DNA of 64,000 nucleotides from Neotamlana sargassicola (lineage in GTDB: Bacteria; Bacteroidota; Bacteroidia; Flavobacteriales; Flavobacteriaceae). A program made the position numbers and the translations under genes. The stretch covers positions 186,001 through 250,000 of the forward strand of contig NZ_JAJAPX010000005.1 in the NCBI RefSeq assembly GCF_020523965.1, given 5' to 3'. This document shows positions 43,332-52,800 of this stretch, piece after piece. Positions within the stretch are counted from its first letter, which is position 1; every line of letters starts with the position of its first letter. The notes beneath the pieces are model-generated. The model saw only the letters and a program-made list of their open reading frames with translations. It was not told where the DNA came from and did not search any database.

Positions 43332-44522
43332 ATGAATTTACACGAGTATCAAGGAAAAGATATACTAGCAGGTTTTGGCGTGAGAGTACAACGCGGTATT
43401 GTAGCCCAAAACGCAGACGAAGCAGTAGAAGCTGCAAAAAAATTAACAGAAGAAACCGGAACAGGTTGGCACGTAATTAAAGCACAAGTACATGCTGGTG
43501 GTCGTGGTAAAGGTGGCGGTGTAAAACTTGCTAAAAATTTAGAGGAAGTTAAAACAGTTGCTGGACAAATTATAGGAATGGACTTAGTTACACCTCAAAC
43601 TTCTGCCGAAGGTAAGCGTGTGCACCAAGTATTAGTTGCCGAAGATGTATATTATCCAGGGGATAGCGAACCAGACGAATTTTACATGTCTGTGTTATTA
43701 AATCGTGGTACAGGACGTAACATGATTATGTATTCTACAGAAGGCGGTATGGATATTGAAACTGTTGCCGAAGAAACACCACATTTAATTTTTACTGAAG
43801 AAGTAGATCCTGCTGTTGGTTTGTTACCATTTCAAGCAAGACGCGTAGCCTTTAACTTAGGTTTATCTGGTTTAGCATTTAAAGAAATGACTAAATTCGT
43901 GATGTCTTTATACACAGCTTACGTAAAGTCTGATTCTTCTTTATTCGAAATTAACCCAGTTTTAAAAACTAGTGATGATAAAATTTTAGCTGTTGATGCT
44001 AAAGTAACTATAGATGATAACGCTTTATATCGTCATAAAGATTATGAAGCATTAAGAGATTTACGTGAAGAAAACCCAATTGAAGTTGAAGCTAAAGAAG
44101 TAGGATTAAACTACGTAGATTTAGATGGAAATGTTGGTTGTATGGTAAACGGAGCTGGTTTAGCAATGGGAACCATGGATTTAATTAAGCAAGCAGGTGG
44201 AGAGCCAGCAAACTTTTTAGATGTTGGTGGTACTGCTGATGCTGCTCGTGTTGAAGCTGCTTTTAAAATTATATTAAAAGATCCTGCGGTAAAAGCTATT
44301 TTAATTAACATTTTTGGAGGTATTGTACGTTGCGATCGTGTGGCACAAGGTGTTATTGATGCTTACAAAAACATGGGGAATATTGAAGTGCCAATTATTG
44401 TACGTTTACAAGGTACAAATGCAGATATCGCAAAAGAATTAATTGACAATTCTGGATTAGCGGTACTAAGTGCTACAGAATTCCAAGAAGCTGCAGATAA
44501 AGTACAAGAAGTTTTATCGTAA
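43332..44522 (+). CDS. sucC: Succinyl-CoA synthetase (ADP-forming) beta subunit
   Basis: This is a 396-residue TCA-cycle enzyme subunit. The ATP-grasp domain opens with MNLHEYQGKDILAGFGV and the loop VHAGGRGKGGGVKLAKN; ATP- and Mg-binding residues lie around ESLFEINPV-like SSLFEINPVLKT. The CoA-ligase part has NGAGLAMGTMD and NIFGGIVRCDRVAQG. The length matches the family. It converts succinyl-CoA to succinate with formation of ATP, together with SucD, which is not next to it here; separate sucC and sucD genes are common in flavobacteria. Confidence 0.98.
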   Translation: MNLHEYQGKDILAGFGVRVQRGIVAQNADEAVEAAKKLTEETGTGWHVIKAQVHAGGRGKGGGVKLAKNLEEVKTVAGQIIGMDLVTPQTSAEGKRVHQVLVAEDVYYPGDSEPDEFYMSVLLNRGTGRNMIMYSTEGGMDIETVAEETPHLIFTEEVDPAVGLLPFQARRVAFNLGLSGLAFKEMTKFVMSLYTAYVKSDSSLFEINPVLKTSDDKILAVDAKVTIDDNALYRHKDYEALRDLREENPIEVEAKEVGLNYVDLDGNVGCMVNGAGLAMGTMDLIKQAGGEPANFLDVGGTADAARVEAAFKIILKDPAVKAILINIFGGIVRCDRVAQGVIDAYKNMGNIEVPIIVRLQGTNADIAKELIDNSGLAVLSATEFQEAADKVQEVLS

Positions 44523-44550
44523 AACGTACTTCTTAGTTATATAATAAAAT

Positions 44551-44580
44551 AAAAGAGCAACTTAATTGTTGCTCTTTTTT
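44551..44580. terminator. Shared bidirectional terminator of sucC and the DUF1456 gene
   Basis: AAAAGAGCAAC (44551-44561) and GTTGCTCTTTT (44568-44578) pair perfectly over 11 bp with a 6-base loop, with T-runs in both directions. The stop codon of the convergent minus-strand gene (44562-44564) lies inside the loop. Confidence 0.92.
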
Positions 44581-44843
44581 TGTGGTTTATTTTGAGATTG
44601 TGGTTTCGGTTTATCACCTTTTTTAGGCATTGGGCCTCTTAAATGTATAACCAAACCGTTTAAAAAATTTCGTAATATTTGATCGCCACACTCCATGTAT
44701 TTAGGATGATCTTCACGCCTAAAAAAGGCGCCTAATTCACTTTTAGAAATTCTAAAATCTACCAGAGCAAGTATTTTAACAATATCATCATCTCTTAGCT
44801 TTAAAGCAACTCGTAACTTTTTTAATATATCGTTGTTTGTCAT
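44562..44843 (-). CDS. DUF1456 (YehS-like) protein, single repeat
   Basis: This is a 93-residue protein. TNNDILKKLRVALKLRDDDIVKILAL, then VDFRISKSELGAFFRREDHPKY and LRNFLNGLVIHLRG match one DUF1456 repeat; the usual YehS protein has two such repeats in about 155 residues. Here the second repeat is replaced by a basic, Lys/Gln/Pro-rich tail (KKGDKPKPQSQNKPQKK), which suggests nucleic-acid or ribosome contact. The function of the family is unknown. It converges on sucC and shares its terminator. Confidence 0.85.
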   Translation of the reverse strand: MTNNDILKKLRVALKLRDDDIVKILALVDFRISKSELGAFFRREDHPKYMECGDQILRNFLNGLVIHLRGPMPKKGDKPKPQSQNKPQKKSNN

Positions 44844-45199
44844 AATTTTTTGCGCTGATTTAGCCTATGTATTTCATCGATTTTGTAATTAAGGAATACC
44901 GAAATTAGCGTTTTTTAAATTGTATTAACCATTACCAATAATAAAAATCGTAAATAAAAAGCTAATTTTGTTTCTAATAATCTGGTAAACAGATGTTTGT
45001 GGTTTTGTTCTGCTGTATTGAAAAAGGTGCTGAAAAGGATGAAAAGCACTTTTTTGGGATGTTAGTTTAAAGCATTGTGATGAACTTAATAATAATAACG
45101 ATTAACTACAATGTGGTTTTCGATAAGATACCAGTTATGAAGGATTAATTTTTATTCTTTCTACTTAAATTTATGATATAATTAATAATCCCCTGAATT
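44844..45199 (+). other. Intergenic region with a candidate small transcript
   Basis: No gene is visible. TAATTTTG (44963-44970) could be a -7 box, and a hairpin AAAAAGGTGCT/AGCACTTTTTT (45021-45055, one mismatch, 13-base loop) with a T-run could end a transcript of about 80 nt. There is no good -33 box, so this is only a candidate. Confidence 0.3.
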
Positions 45200-45613
45200 A
45201 TGGTTAACAGATTAGAAAAATTAAGTCTTTTATCAGAAATGATAGCTTTTGCTCAGCACGATAAAGACATACAAAATATAGAATATAATTTTTTGCTTGG
45301 AGTAGCAAAACAATTAGGGATATCAAGAGAGGATTTTGATTATTTAATTGAATATCCTATTAATTATACTCATTTAAAATCGCATAGCGAGCGCATTGTG
45401 CAATTTCATAGATTAGTTTTATTAATGAATATTGAGCAGGAGCACAGCGATATTGAAAATAATAAAAGTGTAGCAAAGCTTTATAACTTTGGGTTACGCA
45501 TGGGCTTAAGCCATGAATCTATAACTAAGGTTTTGTATTTAATGGATAGTTTTCCAAATAAAATAGTACCACCAGATGTATTAATAGATATATTTAAAAC
45601 GCAATATAACTAA
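45200..45613 (+). CDS. TerB-like small helical protein
   Basis: This is a 137-residue all-helical cytoplasmic protein. The N-terminal half (LSLLSEMIAFAQHDKDIQNIEYNFLLGVAKQLGISREDFDYLI) has the pattern of the TerB/DjlA-N fold: an acidic turn followed by E-x-x-x-L-x-x-x-A-x-x-L-G-I. From memory, homologues beside uvrB in flavobacteria have sometimes been labelled excinuclease subunit B, which is likely a carry-over from the neighbour. TerB-like domains often bind metal or membranes in stress responses. It converges on uvrB. Confidence 0.65.
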   Translation: MVNRLEKLSLLSEMIAFAQHDKDIQNIEYNFLLGVAKQLGISREDFDYLIEYPINYTHLKSHSERIVQFHRLVLLMNIEQEHSDIENNKSVAKLYNFGLRMGLSHESITKVLYLMDSFPNKIVPPDVLIDIFKTQYN

Positions 45614-45695
45614 CCAGAGAAGTGCGTTGTCTCTCACTTATATCTTATTAAAAGTTAAATTTAAGTGTTAATTAAATTTAGCGACAATTAAAATT

Positions 45696-45727
45696 GAAAA
45701 GCTAAGGGTTTATACCTTTAGCTTTTC
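45696..45727 (-). terminator. Terminator of uvrB overlapping its last codons
   Basis: GAAAAGCTAAGG (45696-45707) pairs with CCTTTAGCTTTTC (45715-45727) with one bulged base. On the minus strand the stem starts inside the codons for the last five residues of UvrB and is followed by a T-rich AATTTTAATT. Confidence 0.65.
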
Positions 45728-47713
45728 TAGTTTATCTTGGTATGCTTTTATTTCGTCGCGCAATTTGGCAGCTACCATAAAATCTAGTGCCTTTGCGGCT
45801 TCTTCCATAGCTTTGCGCTTTTCTTTAATTTTCTTTTCAAGCTGTGGTTTACTTAAATATTCACTTTCGGGTTCGGCAGCTTTTGCTGCTTCTAATTCGT
45901 AATGATAAGTACTAACCGAATTTTTAGTAAGTGCATTATCTAAACTTTTATTTAAAGCTTTGGGTTTTAAGTTATGCTTAGTGTTATAATTTATTTGCTT
46001 TTCACGACGGTAATTGGTTTCATCAATGGTTTGTTGCATGCTTTTAGTAATTTTATCGGCATACATTATGGCTTTACCATTTAGGTTTCTTGCGGCGCGA
46101 CCAACTGTTTGAGTAAGCGATCGCGTAGAACGTAAAAAACCTTCTTTATCGGCATCTAAAATGGCAACTAATGATACTTCAGGTAAATCTAAGCCTTCAC
46201 GAAGTAGATTTACACCCACTAAAACATCAAACAAACCTTTACGCAAATCTTGCATAATTTCTACGCGCTCCAAGGTGTCTACATCACTATGAATATAGCG
46301 ACAACGAATTTGAATTCTATCTAAATACTTAGTCAATTCTTCTGCCATACGTTTCGTAAGTGTGGTGACTAAAGTACGTTCGTCTTTTTCTACACGGACT
46401 TGTATTTCTTCAATTAAATCGTCTATTTGATTTAAACTAGGTCGCACTTCAATAATGGGATCTAATAAACCAGTTGGTCTAATAATTTGTTCTACGTAAA
46501 CCCCATCGGTTTTTTGTAATTCATAATCTGCTGGGGTAGCACTTACATAAATAACTTGGTTTTGTAAAGCTTCAAACTCTTCAAATTTTAATGGACGGTT
46601 ATCCATGGCCGCAGGTAACCTAAAACCATATTCTACTAAGTTTTCTTTTCTGCTTCGGTCACCGCCATACATGGCATGTACTTGCGAAATAGTAACATGA
46701 CTTTCGTCTACAACCATTAAATAATCATCTGGAAAATAATCTAGTAAGCAGAAAGGGCGTGTTCCTGGTTGTCTGCCATCAAGGTAGCGCGAATAATTTT
46801 CTATACCAGAGCAATACCCAAGTTCTCGAATCATTTCTAAATCGAATTCGGTGCGTTCTTTTAGGCGCTTAGCTTCAAGGTGTTTACCAATCTCTTTAAA
46901 ATAATCGTGTTGCTTAACTAAATCGTCTTGTATATCTTTAATGGCATTTTGTAACACATCGGGAGAGGTTACAAACATGTTAGCAGGATATATATTTAAG
47001 CGATCGTATTTTTCAATAACCTCGTTAGTTTGTATGTTAAAGGCTTCAATCTCTTCAATTTCATCACCAAAAAAATGAATACGAAAAGCATCATCAGCAT
47101 AACTCGGGAAAATATCTACAGTGTCACCTTTTATTCTGAAGTTTCCGTGGTTAAACTCTGCTTCGGTTCTCGAGTATAAACTTTGTACAAGTTTATGAAG
47201 TAATTCGGTTCTTGAAATTTCTTGATCCCGCTTTAGGGTAATAACGTTTTTTTGAAATTCAATAGGGTTACCAATACCATATAAACAGGATACTGATGCT
47301 ACAACCAAAACATCTCGCCTTCCAGAAAGTAACGATGATGTGGTGCTAAGTCGCATTTTTTCAATTTCTTCGTTTATTGATAAATCTTTTTCTATATAAA
47401 CGCCAGAAACAGGAATATAAGCTTCGGGTTGATAATAATCGTAGTACGATACGAAATACTCTACTGCATTATTTGGAAAAAACTGCTTAAACTCAGAATA
47501 TAACTGTGCAGCAAGGGTTTTGTTATGCGCTAAAACTAGAGTAGGACGTTGTACGTCTTGTATAACGTTAGCTACGGTAAAGGTTTTACCAGAACCTGTA
47601 ACACCAAGAAGTGTTTGAAATTTTTCGTCTTGATTTATGCCATTAACTAATTGCTTTATGGCTTGTGGCTGATCTCCTGTTGGGCTAAACTCTGATTCTA
47701 TCTTAAATTGCAT
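45710..47713 (-). CDS. uvrB: Excinuclease ABC subunit B
   Basis: This is a 667-residue DNA repair helicase-like protein that verifies damage and hands the site to UvrC. Walker A is GVTGSGKT (37-44); the damage-probing beta-hairpin region is YYDYYQPEAYIP (near 92); Walker B is VVDESH; motifs V and VI are GVNLLREGLDLPEVSLV and QTVGRAARN. The C-terminal UVR domain that binds UvrC spans about 628-662 (LEKKIKEKRKAMEEAAKALDFM). It is full length and single-copy in its context. Confidence 0.99.
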   Translation of the reverse strand: MQFKIESEFSPTGDQPQAIKQLVNGINQDEKFQTLLGVTGSGKTFTVANVIQDVQRPTLVLAHNKTLAAQLYSEFKQFFPNNAVEYFVSYYDYYQPEAYIPVSGVYIEKDLSINEEIEKMRLSTTSSLLSGRRDVLVVASVSCLYGIGNPIEFQKNVITLKRDQEISRTELLHKLVQSLYSRTEAEFNHGNFRIKGDTVDIFPSYADDAFRIHFFGDEIEEIEAFNIQTNEVIEKYDRLNIYPANMFVTSPDVLQNAIKDIQDDLVKQHDYFKEIGKHLEAKRLKERTEFDLEMIRELGYCSGIENYSRYLDGRQPGTRPFCLLDYFPDDYLMVVDESHVTISQVHAMYGGDRSRKENLVEYGFRLPAAMDNRPLKFEEFEALQNQVIYVSATPADYELQKTDGVYVEQIIRPTGLLDPIIEVRPSLNQIDDLIEEIQVRVEKDERTLVTTLTKRMAEELTKYLDRIQIRCRYIHSDVDTLERVEIMQDLRKGLFDVLVGVNLLREGLDLPEVSLVAILDADKEGFLRSTRSLTQTVGRAARNLNGKAIMYADKITKSMQQTIDETNYRREKQINYNTKHNLKPKALNKSLDNALTKNSVSTYHYELEAAKAAEPESEYLSKPQLEKKIKEKRKAMEEAAKALDFMVAAKLRDEIKAYQDKLEKLKV

Positions 47714-47717
47714 ATTG

Positions 47718-47725
47718 CAAAATTA
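47718..47725 (-). promoter_or_regulatory. -7 box of uvrB, nearly at the start codon
   Basis: On the minus strand TAATTTTG ends only four bases before the uvrB ATG (47711-47713). If this box is used, transcription would begin at or beside the start codon, giving a leaderless mRNA. No good -33 box was seen. Confidence 0.4.
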
Positions 47726-47739
47726 AGTAAAATAAGTGT

Positions 47740-49767
47740 TTAATGTTTTAAACTAAAGTGTCCTTTATAGGTTTTACCATCGGGAAGTTGTAAATAAAAC
47801 CAATAATCGTCGTTTGGTAAAATTTGGCCTTGATATAAACCATCCCATCCTTCAATTAGGGGATTTATTTGTTTTAGAAGTTTGCCGTAACGATTAAATA
47901 TTTGAACATAAATATTAGCGTTTATTTCGGTTGATAGCCCAATAACATTCCAAGTATCGTTAATACCATCGTTATTAGGTGTGAAAAAATTTGGGAAGCC
48001 AAATACAGAAACCTCTGTTTCTATAGATTCACAACCATTGGTGTCGTAAATAGAAATAGTATGTAAACCCGCTTGTACATTTGTAAAGGTATTGTTTTGC
48101 TGTGGCGGAGCATTATTTAAAACGTATTCGTAATTGCCAGCTCCAGATACTACAACACTAATGGTATTGTTTGTAGAACCTTCGGTAAAAATAATATCTT
48201 CAATTACGGCAGCGCTTGATGTATTTACAGTAATACTATTACTGGCAGAACAACCATTTAAAAAAGTAGCTATTACTGTATAAGTTCCGGCTTCATTAAT
48301 TTGAATGGAAGCGGTGCTTTGCGAAATTTCGGTGTTATTTAAAAACCATTGGTAACTTGTCGTATTATCATCTGCATTGATAATGCCAGAATCAATAGTT
48401 ATGGTGTCAGGATAAGTATTTACACAATAGGTATACGTTTCCGTATTTAGAAACTGGGGGACTTCTAAAGCTTGTAGCGTTATTGGAGAAAGCTCATAAC
48501 AATCGATGTCATTCTTAATTTTTACGTAAATAGTTTGTGAGTTGGCTTGGGTATTTTGATAATTTCCAGAGATTTCATCGGATTCTGTGATATCTGTATA
48601 AAAATTAATATTTGGCGGTTCTTGGAAATTAGTTAGAATAGTTGTTTTTAAATCATCTAAATTAAATATCGCATAGCCATCAGAATCATCGTCACAAACC
48701 GATAAGTTGAGATTGTTTATGGTAAAAGGGGTAAAATATTCTATAGTAATTTCGCCGTAAGAAGTACATTGGCCTTGTAATTCAACTTCAACATTATAAG
48801 TGCCAGCTTCTTCAACGGTAAATGTTTCATCGATAGCTCCAATAATTTCAGCGCCATCTTTAAACCATTTGTAAGTGTTATTACCAAGTTGGGAGGCATC
48901 TAGTGTTAACGTTTCGTTTTCGCAAAGCGGGTTGTTGGTGTCTATTAATCTATCTTCTCCTAGGTCTGTACTTAATTTAAAACTACCAGCTTCTAAAAAC
49001 ACAGCAGAATCGTACCTATAGTTTTGTTCATCGGCAATTACAAGTTTAACATGGTAAGTTTCATTGGGAATAGTATTCGCTATGGCTGTAAGTACAGCAG
49101 TTTGACCATTAAAATTTATAGGGGCAGAGGCGTCGTTCCAGCTACCAAAATAACTCTCGTTTTGTGCACTGCAAGAGTTTGGTATTTCTGGATGAACGGT
49201 AGTTACTTTTACAGGAGTTTGTGTGTTTGGTACTAGAGCAATATTCGTAAAATAGGTAGCGTTTTTTTCTTTTATTAGAAACCCAAATAAATCGGAATAT
49301 TGACAAGTACTGCTATTATTTTCTTGGTATTCTTCTGAAGCAAAAACGTAATTAAAACTAATTTGTGAGGCAACAGATTTAAATTCGAACTCAATAATAG
49401 TAGCGTTTAATGTATTGGTTTCGTTTAAAATAGTTTCTAAGTCACTGTCTCCAGTCCAATTTGTAGCATCGTCGTCGCTTAGCGAAGTATTAGGGCCTTG
49501 AACATTTGTTAATTTTCCAGTGCTTAAAACAATACCATTTGCAAAAGGAAATGAGGAGTTGTTGGCATCGAAGTAGCCAAAGCTTTGGTCTGTGCCACCA
49601 AAATTTCCGCCTACAACATTAGTTACCACAACATCTGTAATACAATTGCTGTCTATTAAAATATCTTCAATAAGTTGTTGTGCGGTGTAAGTAGCACTGT
49701 CTACTTGAACATTTTGCGCAAAAGAAAAAGCGCTTGTAAAAAGGATGCTAAATAAAAGATGTTTCAT
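47740..49767 (-). CDS. T9SS type B surface protein with choice-of-anchor L domain (675 aa)
   Basis: This is a secreted protein with a signal peptide (MKHLLFSILFTSAFSFAQ). Order: choice-of-anchor L domain (about 20-255; VVGGNFGGTDQSFGYFDANNSSFPFANGIVLSTG, VFASEEYQE, TFTYHVKL-like YHVKLVIAD), an Ig-like domain (about 265-345), one copy of the acidic CD-repeat (about 350-445; LSVCDDDSDGYAIFNLDD ... TIYVKI), a further Ig-like domain, and the gliding-type C-terminal T9SS domain (FFTPNNDGINDTWNVIGL, IFNRYGKLLK, GHFSLKH). It is exported to the cell surface by the T9SS. It is the most downstream of four similar minus-strand genes. Confidence 0.92.
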   Translation of the reverse strand: MKHLLFSILFTSAFSFAQNVQVDSATYTAQQLIEDILIDSNCITDVVVTNVVGGNFGGTDQSFGYFDANNSSFPFANGIVLSTGKLTNVQGPNTSLSDDDATNWTGDSDLETILNETNTLNATIIEFEFKSVASQISFNYVFASEEYQENNSSTCQYSDLFGFLIKEKNATYFTNIALVPNTQTPVKVTTVHPEIPNSCSAQNESYFGSWNDASAPINFNGQTAVLTAIANTIPNETYHVKLVIADEQNYRYDSAVFLEAGSFKLSTDLGEDRLIDTNNPLCENETLTLDASQLGNNTYKWFKDGAEIIGAIDETFTVEEAGTYNVEVELQGQCTSYGEITIEYFTPFTINNLNLSVCDDDSDGYAIFNLDDLKTTILTNFQEPPNINFYTDITESDEISGNYQNTQANSQTIYVKIKNDIDCYELSPITLQALEVPQFLNTETYTYCVNTYPDTITIDSGIINADDNTTSYQWFLNNTEISQSTASIQINEAGTYTVIATFLNGCSASNSITVNTSSAAVIEDIIFTEGSTNNTISVVVSGAGNYEYVLNNAPPQQNNTFTNVQAGLHTISIYDTNGCESIETEVSVFGFPNFFTPNNDGINDTWNVIGLSTEINANIYVQIFNRYGKLLKQINPLIEGWDGLYQGQILPNDDYWFYLQLPDGKTYKGHFSLKH

Positions 49768-49813
49768 GTTAATTTAAAACGCTTGGGTAAATATAAGCAC
49801 TTAGATATTATGT

Positions 49814-52800
49814 TTAGCGTTTTAAGGTGAAGTGGCCATTGAACGTTCTACCATCGTTTAAACTTATTTTATACCAATAGTCTCCCGTAGGCATGAGTAT
49901 TCCTCTAGATGTGCCATCCCACCCTTCGTTTAAAGAAGAGGCTTGTTTTAGTAATTTACCATATCTGTCGAAAATAAAAATGGTTTTAATATCTGTAGAG
50001 TTATTTAAACCTATAATTTGCCATGTATCGTTATAACCATCATTATTTGGGGTGAAAAATTTCATAATTCCCATAACGGAAAGTTCTAAACTTGTTTGTC
50101 CGCACCCTTTTTTGTCATTAACATAAAGGGTATAAAGCCCGGGAGTAACATTGTAGAATTCAGGACTATCTTGGTATACAACATTTAAGCTTCCTGTTTC
50201 TGCCAAAGCGAATTCGTAATCTCCTAAACCTAAATTTGAAGTATTTACGGATACGCTATTATTGTTTTTGGTAAAATCTACAATAGTAATATCGCTATCT
50301 GAAAGTGTGGCGAGTTCTGAAGCATTTACAAAAACTTCTTTAGTTTCAGAGCAATTGGTTCCATTAGTAGTTGTAAGCGTAACAAAATATGTTCCGGGTT
50401 CTGATACGGTTAATGTTGAAGTGGTTTCGCTTAAAAGTTGATATGAAATACTGCCATCTAAACTAGTAAAATGCCATTCATAGTTGTAGGTATTGTTAGT
50501 ATTAGCTTCATCAGGATCTAAAACAACTGTAAAATCCGGATTAGAACTGCAAACAATTTGGTTTTCTACAATACTAAAATCTGGTAAAGCTTCAACTATT
50601 AAAAGGTTATTTAGTTCTTTTAGCCCCAAGCAATTATTACCTAAATCACTTTTAACACGTACCCAAATACTTTGGGTGTTAGGCGAATTACTGTTGGTGT
50701 GGTTTGAAATATCAATAATTTCATTGGTTTCTAAAGTTGCATCTTCTTCCGATTCGTAAAAGTGAGTTGTTACGTTTAAATTGGAGAAAATAGCATTCTC
50801 AATATCATCTTTTACTGAAGAAAAATTAAAAGTTGCAATACCATCGTAGTTATCTGTGCCATCATCGCATTGGTAAATGGAGTCTGGATTATATGCGCTT
50901 AAAGCGGCGCTCGATGGACTAACAACGATTGATAACGCTACGGCACGATAACAGCCGTTTGCATTTTCAACGCGTATCCAAATAGTTTCAGGAGTAAAAC
51001 CTAATGAATCTTGATAGTTTTCTGGTGTAGAAATAGCATTTGTATTGTCTTGAGCATCGGTTTCGGTTTCAAAATATGAAAATGATAAGCCCTCGGAAAT
51101 ATAATTAGGATTAATGTCTTCTTTTATACTATTTAAGGTTAAGTTAAAAAAGGCTTGACCGTCGTTTGATGCATCATCGCATTGCGTATATGTACTTGGA
51201 GTATTCGTGGTTGGTAAAGCATTAATAAATAAAGTAGCTTCGTTTGAATATAAACCACAAGTGTTACCCGACCTATTTAACAAAACTCTAAACTTATAAT
51301 TGTTGAAACTATTAGGTACGTTATTTACGGTTAAATTTTGGGTTGTTGATCCAGAAAAATTAATATTGTCTGTTAGGGTTTGCCAAGTAGAGCCATCGGT
51401 ACTCAATTCCCATTGATAGTTTTCTGCATCTGGCGAGCTAACACTAAACATTCCAGAACTTAGCTCACATACTGTTAAATCTTCAGGTTGGGTTGTTATA
51501 CTTATAGGCGCATAGTTTAAATAATTGCTGTCTGGTAGGGTATAACCATCAACCGCATTTGTAACAAGTCCGTTAGCATCAACGGTAACCGTATTGTTTC
51601 CTACATAAGTATCTAAATTTTCGTCGGTAAAACTGGCTTCAATAACATCGCTACAGCCATCACCATCGCTATCGTAATCTATGTAAGAGAATACAAGATC
51701 GTTATCTAAATCGTTTAAAACATAGCCTAGGGTGTTGCTGTCTGACGAAGTTTCGGCAGCGTCTGTCCAACCGTTTGTTCCGTAATTTGGACCGTCTTCA
51801 ATGCCATCTAAATTGGTATCGGATAATATTCCTAATTGGCCGGTTTCAATTAAATCGTAAATACCGTCGTTATCGCTATCTAAATCATAAAAATCGTAAA
51901 CGCCATCGTTGTCAGTATCAATTGGTATTGTATAGCCATCATAAACATCATCTAAACCATTAAAATCATTATCAATTCCCGTAAGTTCAATTATTTGTCC
52001 AGAGCCTTCAATGGTATCTGGTATGCCATCGTTGTCGCTATCAAGGTCTAGTTCATCTTTTAAACCATCGTTATCTGAATCTTTTTTAAAACAGGTTAAT
52101 GAAATATTTCCAGAAAAGGTTGATGGCGTTACTTGATCTGACAGATAATGAAAAAACGAAAAGCTATCTATGGAATTAGCTAAAAACTGATAAGGTGTGC
52201 TTCCGTTTGAAGCTGTATTTATTTTAAAATGAATTTCAGAACCCGATATTTGAGTAATACCAGTTTCAAAAACACCGTCAAAATTTGAATCAACTAAAAG
52301 TTTATCATCAGGATCTACAAGTGTAATGTTTTTGTTTGAAGGGGTTATTTTCACTACAAAGTATTCATTGTTATTTACTGCAGAGCTAATAGTCGCTTCG
52401 GTAAACTTAATATTAACCGCTTCGGTAAAATTTAAAGTGTATTCGCTTTGCGCTGAGGTGTCATTTCCTAAAACACTAATAAAATCCCCTGAACTATCAC
52501 CAAATAAGGTGTTTAAACTACCCGAACTACTGGTTTCGGTGTAAGAAGCGCTTGTAATTGATGCATTTGTTGAGTTGTCTTGATAAACCAATTCAGGATT
52601 GGTGATATCGCTTAAATTTATAGTAACATCGCCTCTAGATTCGGTGCAGTTTAAAATACCGTCGTTATCATTATCAATATCTAAATTGTCGATAATACCA
52701 TCGTTATCGATATCATCTGGACATATACTTACGGGTACTTCGGTCGATTCTAAAGTTGCTCCGGTACATGTAATTGTACCAATTAATTTATATTTACCTG

